DNA of 64,000 bases from Oceanospirillum sp047518265 (GTDB lineage: Bacteria; Pseudomonadota; Gammaproteobacteria; Pseudomonadales; Halomonadaceae), in contig JAKZRG010000019.1 of the NCBI GenBank assembly GCA_047518265.1, forward strand, positions 1 through 64,000. Reading direction: 5' to 3'. Below, in pieces: positions 19,827 to 28,969 of this stretch. Numbering within the stretch: position 1 is the first letter of the stretch; each line of letters begins with the position of its first letter. Both the position numbers and the translations under genes were made by a program. The notes beneath the pieces are model-generated. The model saw only the letters and a list, made by a program, of their open reading frames with translations. It was not told where the DNA came from and made no database searches.

Positions 19827-22244
19827 TTATTCAGTCGCCTGTAAAAAAATGTCATGAGCACCCCAACTAATCACAACTCCTGATGCATCGATTTTCTTGA
19901 TAACTCCACCACCATAGACCCTATCGCCTAGGTGATGAGAATAAATTCGCCCTACACGCCCACCCCAACGTAAATTAGCCAATAACGAACCATCATCTTT
20001 CTCTTCGATATTATCAACCACATATAAAGGCTTTAAACGAAACCCATTATTACCAAATTGCAGAATAACCTGATCTTTTTCTACATTAACTAAATGACCA
20101 TCATGGTGAAGCTTGCTATTAAGTCTGTATTTCCATACACGGTAGGTATTATTTCCTATTAGCCACGCATGATCACCATCAGATCTCAACAAGGAATAAA
20201 GACGACCAAACTTATTTTCTGTTTCCTTCAGGGCAAGACTATTACTATCAACTACCACAGCTTTTTTGGACTCTACCGCCTTTTCCAACTCAACTACATC
20301 AGTCTCTTTTTGCTTTACGCTATTTTCAAGAATTTGAGCTAAGGAAAGGCTCTTATAGCTTTTATCTACAAGAAAAACACCATCAACCTCAAAGACGTCA
20401 TCCGGCATATAGACCACACAGCGTTGCTGTGTATTCCTCAACATATCACACCATTTATCAGCTTTTGATTTGCTATCAAAACCTGAAATAGCTAAGGCAT
20501 ACCAAGCAGCCTGATTATCTTTCTCCTGATCATTAAAGCCAATACGCTCCGCAAGTAGCGCCTGAGCAGGAGCCAAGCTTTTATAGCGACGACGGAAATC
20601 TTTTAGTATGGATTCTGTTGCAAAACCATCATAAACCCCAGTCAAACGCACCAACCAGCGCTCGCTGCCTTTATACTCTTCAGGTTTGTCTAACCAACCT
20701 ATCTCACCTTTTGGCCAACGACTTCCTTCGGTATAGGTCTTATTGGCTAATTCAACAAATGATGCAGCGTCCGTTTGAGCTGTATTCTTTCTAGGTAAAT
20801 TACCACGATACGGAATACCACCACCAAGAGCCCCATAGAGATCAATAAATGCTTGGTAATACTCTAAACTGAAGGTATAGAGTTCATCTCGTCGTTTCTG
20901 ATAGGAGTGCGTTGAATCTAAGAAGGTTAAAAAGTCGATCCCACCGACACTATAAGCCTCAAATCCAAGATCAAGAGCCTCTTTAGCAGCTTTAGTTGAA
21001 GCCTCTTGCATTTGTAATCGTCGATCTGTGTAGCTAATTTCATACAAGGCATCTTTAGCTTGTTGCAACCCTGAATAGACATTAAATACATAGGTTTCGA
21101 CTAACTCAGAGCGTACTGCCTGTGCAAATTTAATCTCTTGCTCTTTGACCCCACCATCAAAAATAGTGGTGGTCAAATTAGCAACAAAGTTCCACATTAA
21201 AGTATGAGGTTGAAATAATTCGGAAGCATTATTCGCTCCAAAACTAATGCCTGCACCTAAATCAAAAGAAGGCAACACAGCCTTACGCGCAACATCCAAA
21301 TCAGCATCTGCTGCTAACAACCCTGATTCAATAGCTTGAATATCCGGACGTCGCAAAAGATATGCAGAGGAGATACCTGTAATTTTTGCAGGAAAACTTA
21401 ATGAATCTAATCCATCGTTAGATAGATTTAATTCACCAGGAGCAACCCCCACTAAACGAGCAATACGATTCGCTAACTGATCCCTATCAAGCTGCAAAGT
21501 TGGCAGGACAACACGTGTATTGAACACTGACGAGCGTTGAATCTGCATTTCAACAACAGTAGCATCTCCTTGTTCGTAGAGATCCTCCATAGCAGATAGC
21601 ATGGATAACAGTGCTTTTTCGCTTTCTTCCGCATTTCTAATGCGATCATTCAAAGATAAATAAGCTAAATAATTTTTCGAGAGATCTGTGATAACTTGAA
21701 GTAACTGAGCATCATACTGATATATAGCTTGCTGCAAACGAAACTCAGATGCATCGACAAGACTGGCTCGCTGCCCCCACAAGTCCACCGTATATCGTGC
21801 ATTAAGTCCTACTTCAAATTCATCACTCGATCGAGGAGAGCTGCCTTTAGGAACTGAACCTAAACCACCGGCGGGCGCATCTAATGTATACCCTCCCATC
21901 ATAGTTACTTCGGGTAACGTTGAAGCTCTATCCTGAATAGATCTTGCTTTTGCTTGTACAATTCTCTGAGCTGCGATTTGTAATTGCTGATTATTCGCTA
22001 AAGAACGATCTATTAGCATTTCCAGCTCTGCACTACCTAGATAACGCCACCACAGACCAAAATACTTATCATCCGGTACGGACACGGGGGGAGTTTTTTC
22101 AAGCGCAGGAACTTTATTTTCTACAGACGGATCCCTATCCCCTATTTCAGGAATAGTAACGACATCCTCTGCCATAGGCTCTAGTTTTGAGACACACCCT
22201 GTCAGAAAAAAGAGTAAAAAAGATAAATAAAAAAATTGTTTCAC
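19827..22244 (-). CDS. TolC/NodT-like outer-membrane lipoprotein with SPOR-like and duplicated C-terminal domains
   Basis: This is the predicted outer-membrane channel of the type I secretion system. The 805 residues begin with a lipoprotein signal (FLLFFLTGCVS, lipobox cysteine near residue 17). Residues ~60-490 form a NodT/TolC-type efflux domain (SLANNQQLQIAAQRIVQAKA; LRRPDIQAIESGLLAADADL). A C-terminal extension of ~310 residues follows. Its first part (DNQAAWYALAISGFDSKSKA, then DKWCDMLRN) resembles a SPOR domain. The last ~120 residues hold two copies of a unit ending VILQFGNNGFRL and VVISWGAHDIFL. TolC family proteins normally end near residue 480. The gene is first in the operon, with CGGAG before its ATG. 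Confidence 0.82.
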   Translation of the reverse strand: MKQFFYLSFLLFFLTGCVSKLEPMAEDVVTIPEIGDRDPSVENKVPALEKTPPVSVPDDKYFGLWWRYLGSAELEMLIDRSLANNQQLQIAAQRIVQAKARSIQDRASTLPEVTMMGGYTLDAPAGGLGSVPKGSSPRSSDEFEVGLNARYTVDLWGQRASLVDASEFRLQQAIYQYDAQLLQVITDLSKNYLAYLSLNDRIRNAEESEKALLSMLSAMEDLYEQGDATVVEMQIQRSSVFNTRVVLPTLQLDRDQLANRIARLVGVAPGELNLSNDGLDSLSFPAKITGISSAYLLRRPDIQAIESGLLAADADLDVARKAVLPSFDLGAGISFGANNASELFQPHTLMWNFVANLTTTIFDGGVKEQEIKFAQAVRSELVETYVFNVYSGLQQAKDALYEISYTDRRLQMQEASTKAAKEALDLGFEAYSVGGIDFLTFLDSTHSYQKRRDELYTFSLEYYQAFIDLYGALGGGIPYRGNLPRKNTAQTDAASFVELANKTYTEGSRWPKGEIGWLDKPEEYKGSERWLVRLTGVYDGFATESILKDFRRRYKSLAPAQALLAERIGFNDQEKDNQAAWYALAISGFDSKSKADKWCDMLRNTQQRCVVYMPDDVFEVDGVFLVDKSYKSLSLAQILENSVKQKETDVVELEKAVESKKAVVVDSNSLALKETENKFGRLYSLLRSDGDHAWLIGNNTYRVWKYRLNSKLHHDGHLVNVEKDQVILQFGNNGFRLKPLYVVDNIEEKDDGSLLANLRWGGRVGRIYSHHLGDRVYGGGVIKKIDASGVVISWGAHDIFLQATE

Positions 22245-22463
22245 ATGAAAACTCCGGGCATTTCCTTCAAAGTCGCCCCTCGGCTAGGGATTTCTTCTTT
22301 TATTACGCCCACTGCAGAAAGCAAACTTACGCCAAGGAACAATAAGTTACAAACAAAAACACAAAATTAAAAGAAATATTTCACCTTTCTTCTGCTTTTC
22401 ATGAATATTTCTACATTAAAATTAATCACCTTAATTATTTAACAGCAAACTAAAAATGCGACA

Positions 22464-22913
22464 TTACTCGTCATCCAGTAAAAAGTGTACTCTAGCTGAA
22501 GCGATAGCCACTTCCCTACTCTTCTGCCAAACTAAAACTTGCACACTAGCCACCCGTCGACCCTGTCGATTTAAAATACAAGTTGCATAAGTATCTTTCA
22601 TTACTCCAGAGCGTAAATAATCCACTGTCAGATCTATAATCTTTGGCACTTGTATGACATCCAGACGCATCATCATATCAAGAGTGGCAGCCGTCTCCAT
22701 AAACCCTGCAATAACCCCGCCATGCAAGGCCGGAAGTACAGGATTTCCTGTATTACTATCTAAAGGAGACATCTTAAATATGATTTCATCTCCCATAGAC
22801 AGGGCCGATAGGCCTATAAATTTTGCATAGGGGATTTTATCCATCAAATCATCCCAGCCCCCTTCACATAGGGTTTTATTGACCAACTCAGTCATAATAT
22901 CTGCTTCATTCAT
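22464..22913 (-). CDS. PaaI-like hotdog-fold thioesterase
   Basis: This 149-residue single-domain hotdog protein probably hydrolyses an acyl-CoA. The active-site region LPALHGGVIAGFMETAATLD carries the HGG motif of PaaI/4HBT thioesterases, followed by the beta strand LTVDYLRSGVMKDTYATC. The natural substrate is unknown. Its ATG overlaps the stop of the paralogous upstream gene as TAATG, so the two form one transcription unit. Confidence 0.85.
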   Translation of the reverse strand: MNEADIMTELVNKTLCEGGWDDLMDKIPYAKFIGLSALSMGDEIIFKMSPLDSNTGNPVLPALHGGVIAGFMETAATLDMMMRLDVIQVPKIIDLTVDYLRSGVMKDTYATCILNRQGRRVASVQVLVWQKSREVAIASARVHFLLDDE

Positions 22914-23386
22914 TAGGCATCTCCAAACACTGCAGTATCCATTTCTACAGGAGTTTTATCTGCACCAAGACGCATAAAGTTAGCAACGGCTCTAGCCACT
23001 GGTCGATCCTTATCTTGATAAACATAACCTTCTGTAAATACTATTTGCGGAGTTACTTTAACAACCTTTGCCTCACAATAAAGAGGCTTACCGGCAACTG
23101 CTGGCCGTAAATGATCAATACGCAAATCAAGTGTAGGACACATCTCAAACCTAGGTAATGAGCACACTACTACGGAACCACAAGCGGTATCCAATAAGGT
23201 TGAGATAACACCACCATGGATTAATCTCTTTTGAGCATTACCGATCAAATGTTCAGCAAACGGCACCGAAAACAATACTCGCTGATCATCAGCTTCCAAT
23301 ACCTCCATTTTTAGCGCCTGACACTGAGGTATAACACCAATAAATCGTTTTACGCCTGCCAAATAACGTTCCTTTGAAAAACGCAT
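22913..23386 (-). CDS. PaaI-like hotdog-fold thioesterase
   Basis: The 157-residue hotdog thioesterase has the active-site motif RLIHGGVISTLLDTACGSVV and the strand LDLRIDHLRPAVAGKPLYCE. It is paralogous to the overlapping downstream gene, and such pairs often act as a heteromer or on different chain lengths. The ATG follows a TGAGGAGTAA ribosome binding site. Cellular role not determined. Confidence 0.85.
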   Translation of the reverse strand: MRFSKERYLAGVKRFIGVIPQCQALKMEVLEADDQRVLFSVPFAEHLIGNAQKRLIHGGVISTLLDTACGSVVVCSLPRFEMCPTLDLRIDHLRPAVAGKPLYCEAKVVKVTPQIVFTEGYVYQDKDRPVARAVANFMRLGADKTPVEMDTAVFGDA

Positions 23387-23414
23387 AAATTACTCCTCAA
23401 TATTGCCAGACAAT

Positions 23415-23440
23415 AAAAAGGACGGTAACCCGCCCTTTTT
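23415..23440. terminator. bidirectional hairpin terminator
   Basis: AAAAAGGACGG and CCGCCCTTTTT form a stem with T-runs on both strands. It lies downstream of the coiled-coil gene (minus strand) and before the thioesterase pair. Confidence 0.7.
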
Positions 23441-23607
23441 ATCATTAGCTACAACTCTCTAGCCAATACTCACTAATCTCATAACACTACTAACACCTAA
23501 ACTGGTGTTTCCCTACTAAAATCGGTATTCCCGACAGCTATATGTTGATAGATATCGAAATACCTATGCTTAGGTATAGTAACAAACTCCATCTATAACA
23601 GGATAAA

Positions 23608-24537
23608 TTAGCTTACAGGTTTTAATTTATTAACATTTAATTGCAGTTGATTCACATCCGTGGTCAAACGTGTCACGCTACTGGTTAATTGACGCCGGGA
23701 GGCATCAATAGCATCCAAGCGTTCAGCGTGTTCATCTAATAATACCTTTACATCTGTTTGACTCTGGATATCCAACTGACTAAATTTCTTTTCCAAATCA
23801 GCCAGACTCTTTTTCTGCTCATCTAAGCCCTTAAACTTAGACCTAATCGCTGCAATATCGTCCTTTAAAGCAGCTGCTTGATCTTCTAATGCTTGATTTT
23901 GTAAGTTTAGCGCCGAAACCTGCTCAACAGCCTCCTCATGAGATGCAAGCATTTGAGATTGCTGCTCCTGCTGTGCTGTTATTGACTGAGTTATTGACGC
24001 CAATTCTTCTTTAACTACAGTTTGCTGCTTAGCAAGGGTCTTACCTATCCTAGCTTGCTCTTGAGCTAGCTTTTTCTCTGCATTATCAAGTTTTGCTGTC
24101 AATGCTGATATCAACTTCCCTTGAGAAGCAATATCTACTTTATTACGTTTATTACTCAGATCCCACAGTTTACGAATTTCATGTTCAGACTCAGAGATTC
24201 GTTTTTCCAACGAACTCCCTGACTGGGACAAGTTTCGCCCGGTTGCTGTCAGCTTGCTTTCTAAATCTCGACCTGTTGCAGCAAGTTTATTTTCAAGTGC
24301 TAAAATCCGACTTTCCGCTTGATCAAAGTTACTTTTTTGCTGAGAGAATTGTCTACCCTGCTTTTCAAGAAGATCGTTTAGTTGATTATTTTGATAATAC
24401 AATGCACCTAAAGCAACTACCAACATTCCAACAGCAACCCACAACAGAGCACCACCTGAGCCGTTTGACGAACGCCGAACAGTTGATACAGCGTCACGCT
24501 CCGGAACAATTTTCAGTTCATCGTCATCCAATGTCAT
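23608..24537 (-). CDS. single-TM coiled-coil protein
   Basis: I do not recognise a family for this 309-residue protein. It has a short acidic cytoplasmic N-terminus (MTLDDDELKIVPERDAV), one transmembrane helix at residues ~29-48 (ALLWVAVGMLVVALGALYY), and then almost 250 residues of Gln/Lys/Glu/Leu heptads predicted as periplasmic coiled coil. The layout suggests an envelope-spanning or scaffold protein. It is probably a single-gene unit and ends at the terminator at 23415-23440. Confidence 0.65.
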   Translation of the reverse strand: MTLDDDELKIVPERDAVSTVRRSSNGSGGALLWVAVGMLVVALGALYYQNNQLNDLLEKQGRQFSQQKSNFDQAESRILALENKLAATGRDLESKLTATGRNLSQSGSSLEKRISESEHEIRKLWDLSNKRNKVDIASQGKLISALTAKLDNAEKKLAQEQARIGKTLAKQQTVVKEELASITQSITAQQEQQSQMLASHEEAVEQVSALNLQNQALEDQAAALKDDIAAIRSKFKGLDEQKKSLADLEKKFSQLDIQSQTDVKVLLDEHAERLDAIDASRRQLTSSVTRLTTDVNQLQLNVNKLKPVS

Positions 24538-24963
24538 GGTTAAATCCTGATCGGTTAAGTCTTAAAGATAAACAGTGCAACCTAAATACTGGCCGTAACC
24601 CTATGTTTATTCAGGTATTAAAGCCTATTATATTGCACCGTAGAAATAAATGGATAAATCCCATTTCCAAGAATTAAACCTCAATATCTATATCCAACTA
24701 TTTCACTCAGAAATAGAATCCCTAGAAAGTAAGTGTTATCATTTACGCACCTAAAACACAGACATTATAATGATCAGCATCTAAGCAAATGTTTCTCTAT
24801 AGAAACCTGCCATTTCTCCGGCTCTCGGCTTGAGAATATTGGCTTTCTTGCTTAGATATGCACCTGATAAGTTCATTATATATCTGATAAAAATAGCATG
24901 GGTTATCTAAAAGATTAAAATCAGATACCCATAATTCCGACGTGAGTTGATGGAGATACAACC
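24538..24963. other. 426-bp intergenic region between divergent genes
   Basis: This AT-rich stretch contains the promoters of sodB and of the minus-strand coiled-coil gene. A small dyad (AAATGG at 24648-24653, CCATTT at 24661-24666) is visible. A GGAG precedes the sodB ATG by eight bases. I see no convincing RNA gene and no clear Fur box. Confidence 0.4.
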
Positions 24964-25548
24964 ATGGCATTTGAATTACCTGCACTGCCTTATGAAAAAA
25001 CTGCACTTGAGCCACATATTTCAGCTGAAACGCTGGATTTCCACCATGGCAAGCACCACAACACTTATGTGGTTAAGCTAAACGGTTTGGTTCCTGGTAC
25101 TGAATTTGAAGGCAAAACGCTGGAAGAAGTGATCCAAGCTGCCCCTGCAGGCCCTGTATTCAATAATGCAGCACAAATCTGGAACCACACCTTCTATTGG
25201 AATAGTCTTTCTCCAAACGGTGGCGGCGAACCAACAGGCGCCTTAGCTGATGCAATCAGCGCAAAATGGGGCTCTTTCGATGCATTTAAAGCTGAGTTCA
25301 ATGATAAAGCAGTTAACAACTTCGGTTCTAGCTGGACCTGGTTAGTTAAAAATGCTGATGGCTCACTGGAAATCGTAAACACTAGCAATGCTGGTACTCC
25401 AATGACCAATGATCAAACAGCTCTTCTGACCGTTGATCTATGGGAACACGCTTACTACATCGATTTCCGTAATGTACGTCCAGATTATCTGGCTGCATTC
25501 TGGTCACTGGCTAACTGGGACTTCGCTGCAGCAAACTTTGCCGCATAA
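24964..25548 (+). CDS. sodB: superoxide dismutase, iron type
   Basis: This cytoplasmic enzyme dismutates superoxide to oxygen and hydrogen peroxide. The 194-residue length and start MAFELPALPYEKTALEPHIS are typical of SodB. Metal ligands are the histidine in LDFHHGKHHNTYV, the histidine in QIWNHTFYW, and the aspartate and histidine in LLTVDLWEHAYYIDFRNVRP. The iron-type is favoured over manganese by AAQIWNHTFYWNSL and the FGSSWTWL segment. It is followed at once by a strong terminator. Confidence 0.95.
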   Translation: MAFELPALPYEKTALEPHISAETLDFHHGKHHNTYVVKLNGLVPGTEFEGKTLEEVIQAAPAGPVFNNAAQIWNHTFYWNSLSPNGGGEPTGALADAISAKWGSFDAFKAEFNDKAVNNFGSSWTWLVKNADGSLEIVNTSNAGTPMTNDQTALLTVDLWEHAYYIDFRNVRPDYLAAFWSLANWDFAAANFAA

Positions 25549-25570
25549 ATAAGTCTAACAGTAGCTTGTA

Positions 25571-25598
25571 AAAAGTCGGTTTTTAACCGGCTTTTTTT
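25571..25598 (+). terminator. sodB rho-independent terminator
   Basis: AAAGTCGGTT and AACCGGCTTT pair around TTT and are followed by a run of seven T, 20 bases after the sodB stop. Confidence 0.85.
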
Positions 25599-25735
25599 AT
25601 ACCTTGGTTTTAAGCTAAACTGTCAATAAAGATAAACCAACAGCTCATTTTGACCTTTAAAGGCTCAACAGCTGAAAACAAAAAACACATAATAACAATG
25701 GACTGTTCAACTTCACCTCGCTTAAGGAGTCTGAG

Positions 25736-26233
25736 ATGGTTCAGATTAGCTCTTTTTTTCGCAATATTCTTTTAGCTCTTTTATTGGTTATTGCAACCCT
25801 ATCCTTGTATCAAAAATCTTATGCGGCCAGCCCTATCCTGACTATCAGCGGTAAAATAACGGATAACAGCATCAGCTTTGATATCAATCAATTACGAGCT
25901 ATGCCCAATTTTAAAATTAAAACAGAAACCATTTGGACGGATGGTTCCCATACCTACACCGCTATTTCAGTAGAAAACCTACTCACCTCAATAGGCGCCC
26001 AAGGCACACAATTAATACTTACTGCTTTGAATGACTACTCCATTGAAGTCCCTATTAACGTGTTGATTGAAAACAACGCCTTTATCGCTTTTGAGCAGGA
26101 TGGCAAAAAAATGCGTATTCGCGACAAGGGGCCTCTCTGGCTGCTCTACCCGTTCACTGACTCACCGCAGATCAATACGCCATTTTATCAATCTCATTCC
26201 GTATGGCAGCTTAAAAATATCGAAGTTCTCTAA
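25736..26233 (+). CDS. exported molybdopterin-oxidoreductase-like (sulfite-oxidase fold) domain protein
   Basis: This 165-residue protein has a signal sequence (NILLALLLVIATLSLYQKSY, then AASP) and a small fold resembling the molybdopterin-binding domain of YedY/sulfite oxidase (VENLLTSIGAQGTQLILTAL, RDKGPLWLLYPF). It is much shorter than catalytic enzymes and lacks an evident cofactor cysteine, so it is probably a periplasmic sensing or accessory domain. Its stop is five bases before a hybrid histidine kinase, which suggests that it passes a periplasmic signal to that kinase. Confidence 0.65.
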   Translation: MVQISSFFRNILLALLLVIATLSLYQKSYAASPILTISGKITDNSISFDINQLRAMPNFKIKTETIWTDGSHTYTAISVENLLTSIGAQGTQLILTALNDYSIEVPINVLIENNAFIAFEQDGKKMRIRDKGPLWLLYPFTDSPQINTPFYQSHSVWQLKNIEVL

Positions 26234-26238
26234 TTACT

Positions 26239-28179
26239 ATGAAAGACTTCCACCGCTTACAACCCCTAGTACTGGCAATTACACTACTAGTATTAGTTTT
26301 GATCATCACCTTCTCTCTATTTCGATTAGAAAGTGAAATTGATGAATTTGGACTATTTTCCAAAGATGAACGCTATTGGAGCAGTACTCGTGTCGAGACA
26401 GAGCTACTAAGACTAACAAATCAGCTCAATATTTATGCTCAAGCCCCTAGCAAGGAACAGATTGATGACATATCACTTCGCATGGAGATTTTATGGAGCA
26501 GAGTTGACATCATAAACCGTGGTAGCACAAAAGAATTAATATCAAGCATAGACAAAAGAATACTAGAATCTGCCGATCTGCTAGAAGAGTTATTAGTCGA
26601 ATTTGAAACCCAACTAAACGAATTGGATCAACACTCCGCCAAGCTATACGCTCAGAAGTTTCTCGATTTTATCCCCCCCTTAATGAGTTCATCTAGAAAA
26701 ATTGCCTCTGCAACGTCAGAGGTTCAAAGTACTTTTGCGCAAAAGGTACAACAGAACTATCGATTTATGGCTCTATTATTATTTGCAGTGCTCATTATAG
26801 GTGGCGTATTTACCTATATTAATTACTTGGAGATGCGTAGAAATCAACGCTTAGCCAAAGCTGCCGAAGCGGCCAATCAAGCAAAAAGTGCTTTCCTGTC
26901 AAATATGAGCCATGAGATTAGAACACCACTAAACGGTATATTAGGCTCCATTCAACTACTAAATATGGAACAACAAACACCAAATACTACCCCTATTCTA
27001 AAAGATATTGATGTTTGTGGTAATAATTTATTAGAGCTGATCAATTCCATTCTTGACCTATCAAAAGCCCAACAACAAAAAATCCATTTAGAACATAATC
27101 CTATTAATTTGCAGAACTGCATAAACAATGTCACTGCCATTATCAACGGACCATTAACAGAAAAGTCCCTAAATCTTGCAACCTATATAGACCCTGCCAT
27201 CCCTCAACATATATATGGCGATGCCTTTCGCATTCAGCAAGTCCTTATCAATCTAACCAGTAATGCCATTAAATTTACCCATCAAGGCCAGGTTGAAATA
27301 AAGGCATCTCTTATACAAAAACTGAACTCGACTCATAAATCAAACAACAGTTCGATAGAGATAAAAATCGAGGTCAATGATACAGGCATTGGCATTAACC
27401 CAGAAATCCAGCAACAAATATTCCAACCCTTTACTCAAGCAGATGCCTCTACAACTCGTAATTATGGCGGCAGTGGTCTAGGTCTGGCTCTATGCAAAGA
27501 GATTATAAACACGATGGAGGGCACCCTTGGTCTCAAAAGTGAGGAAGGAAAGGGCTCCAGTTTCTGGTTTACATTCACAACACAAGAAGCCCCAGCATTA
27601 AGCTCTGAACTTGATAAAAAAATGGAAGAAGTCGAAGCGCCTGAAATTGCCGACCAACAAAACACGTCTGACTCATTACCAATCCATACTAAAAGCACTG
27701 GAGTATCCTCCAAAACAAAAACAACAAACACCTCAACCGACAAGCTGCTAGCTAAAAATAATGATCTTGCGGCAAAAACAGAAAACGAAACAAGCAATGA
27801 ACCTAACCCTAAAGTATTAGTCGTAGAAGATAATCCAGTAAATGCCAAGCTAGCTGAAGCCATGGTTAAGAGACTGGGCTTTCCATGTGAAGTAGCAGAG
27901 CATGGAGAAATTGCCCTAGAAAAATGCCAAGACCAGCACTACTCATTAATATTAATGGATTGCCAGATGCCTATTATGGATGGGATCACCTGCGCACAAG
28001 AATTACGATCAGGAAATGGCCCCAACCAGCACACCCCGATAGTCGCCTTAACAGCCAATGTGCAAGAAAGCGATCAAGAAAAATGCTTTGCCGTGGGGAT
28101 GCAGGCCTTTTTAGCCAAACCTGTGGATTTCCGGGAGATCGAAAAAACGATAAAAGAGTTCATCCCTCAAGCCAGTTAA
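26239..28179 (+). CDS. hybrid sensor histidine kinase/response regulator
   Basis: This 646-residue inner-membrane hybrid kinase has TM1 at ~11-30, a ~145-residue periplasmic helical sensor region, TM2 at ~178-196, HisKA with the phosphoacceptor in FLSNMSHEIRTPLNGILG, HATPase_c (N box NLTSNAIKF, G1 DTGIGI, G2 GGSGLGLAL), a low-complexity Thr/Lys linker and a C-terminal receiver domain (VVEDNPVNAKLAEAM; phospho-Asp in LILMDCQMPIMDG; Lys in FLAKPV). No separate output regulator is adjacent, so phosphotransfer to a remote partner is likely. It is cotranscribed with the exported molybdopterin-fold protein. Confidence 0.9.
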   Translation: MKDFHRLQPLVLAITLLVLVLIITFSLFRLESEIDEFGLFSKDERYWSSTRVETELLRLTNQLNIYAQAPSKEQIDDISLRMEILWSRVDIINRGSTKELISSIDKRILESADLLEELLVEFETQLNELDQHSAKLYAQKFLDFIPPLMSSSRKIASATSEVQSTFAQKVQQNYRFMALLLFAVLIIGGVFTYINYLEMRRNQRLAKAAEAANQAKSAFLSNMSHEIRTPLNGILGSIQLLNMEQQTPNTTPILKDIDVCGNNLLELINSILDLSKAQQQKIHLEHNPINLQNCINNVTAIINGPLTEKSLNLATYIDPAIPQHIYGDAFRIQQVLINLTSNAIKFTHQGQVEIKASLIQKLNSTHKSNNSSIEIKIEVNDTGIGINPEIQQQIFQPFTQADASTTRNYGGSGLGLALCKEIINTMEGTLGLKSEEGKGSSFWFTFTTQEAPALSSELDKKMEEVEAPEIADQQNTSDSLPIHTKSTGVSSKTKTTNTSTDKLLAKNNDLAAKTENETSNEPNPKVLVVEDNPVNAKLAEAMVKRLGFPCEVAEHGEIALEKCQDQHYSLILMDCQMPIMDGITCAQELRSGNGPNQHTPIVALTANVQESDQEKCFAVGMQAFLAKPVDFREIEKTIKEFIPQAS

Positions 28180-28264
28180 AAACCTGAAACCATTTTTAAA
28201 GCTCCGACGTATATTCAAACAATATTATTCAAACAATATACGACTAATAAAGAGGAGCTTTAAA

Positions 28265-28891
28265 ATGCCCCCATCTCAAAAGAAAAAAACACTATTAGCC
28301 TGCATCACCCCTATACTTTCTAGCCTGGCACTCAGCATGGCATCTCCCATATTACAAGCGGATACCGCCACCGCTACGTTTGCTGGTGGCTGCTTTTGGT
28401 GTATGGAACCACCTTTTGACAAGCTTGAAGGAGTGATTTCAACCACATCAGGTTACATTGGCGGACATCAACTCAATCCTACCTACAAACAAGTTTCAGC
28501 AGGAATAACAGGGCACACCGAGGCCGTACAAATTATTTACGACCCTGACAAGGTAGGCTATCAAACCTTACTGGACGTATTCTGGCTCAATATAGATCCA
28601 TTTGCTGTTAATCGTCAGTTCTGTGATGGCGGTAGCCAATATCGCTCAGGTATATTTACCCATAATACTGAACAACAACAATTGGCCACTGCAAGTAAGG
28701 GAGAGATTCAGGGGCAATTTGATAAAAGAATTGCGACAGAGATCACCAAAGCAAGCACCTTCTATCCAGCTGAAAGCTATCACCAGGATTATTATATTAA
28801 CAACCCCATCCGTTACACTTTCTACCGACATAACTGCGGTCGTGATAAACGACTTAAACAGGTATGGGGCGATAAGTATGTTAAAAGCTAA
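28265..28891 (+). CDS. msrA: exported peptide methionine-(S)-S-oxide reductase MsrA
   Basis: MsrA reduces methionine-S-sulfoxide in oxidised proteins. The catalytic motif is FAGGCFWCMEPPFDKLEGV, and RYTFYRHNCGRD supplies a C-terminal cysteine. The first ~32 residues form a signal peptide (LLACITPILSSLALSMASP), so this copy acts in the periplasm, while the common MsrA is cytoplasmic. Length 208. A GAGGAG precedes the ATG. It is followed by sulfide:quinone reductase in the same direction. Confidence 0.93.
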   Translation: MPPSQKKKTLLACITPILSSLALSMASPILQADTATATFAGGCFWCMEPPFDKLEGVISTTSGYIGGHQLNPTYKQVSAGITGHTEAVQIIYDPDKVGYQTLLDVFWLNIDPFAVNRQFCDGGSQYRSGIFTHNTEQQQLATASKGEIQGQFDKRIATEITKASTFYPAESYHQDYYINNPIRYTFYRHNCGRDKRLKQVWGDKYVKS

Positions 28892-28969
28892 ATTTAGACT
28901 TTACTTATATAAGTAAAACCTAATAGTATGATTCGCAGGCTAATAACCAATATAAGAAGGAGGCCTGCG

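Noticed and set aside
22245..22463. Cyclic-di-GMP riboswitch before the TolC-like gene
   Set aside because: A GGGC hairpin is present, but the conserved GGACGCAAAG-type core and receptor are absent.
24797..25015. 72-residue minus-strand ORF over the sodB start
   Set aside because: It overlaps the sodB promoter and coding sequence and has no motif or start signal.
28928..28969. 14-residue N-terminal extension of sulfide:quinone reductase
   Set aside because: AAGGAGG directly precedes the ATG at 28970, and family proteins start with the FAD motif there.
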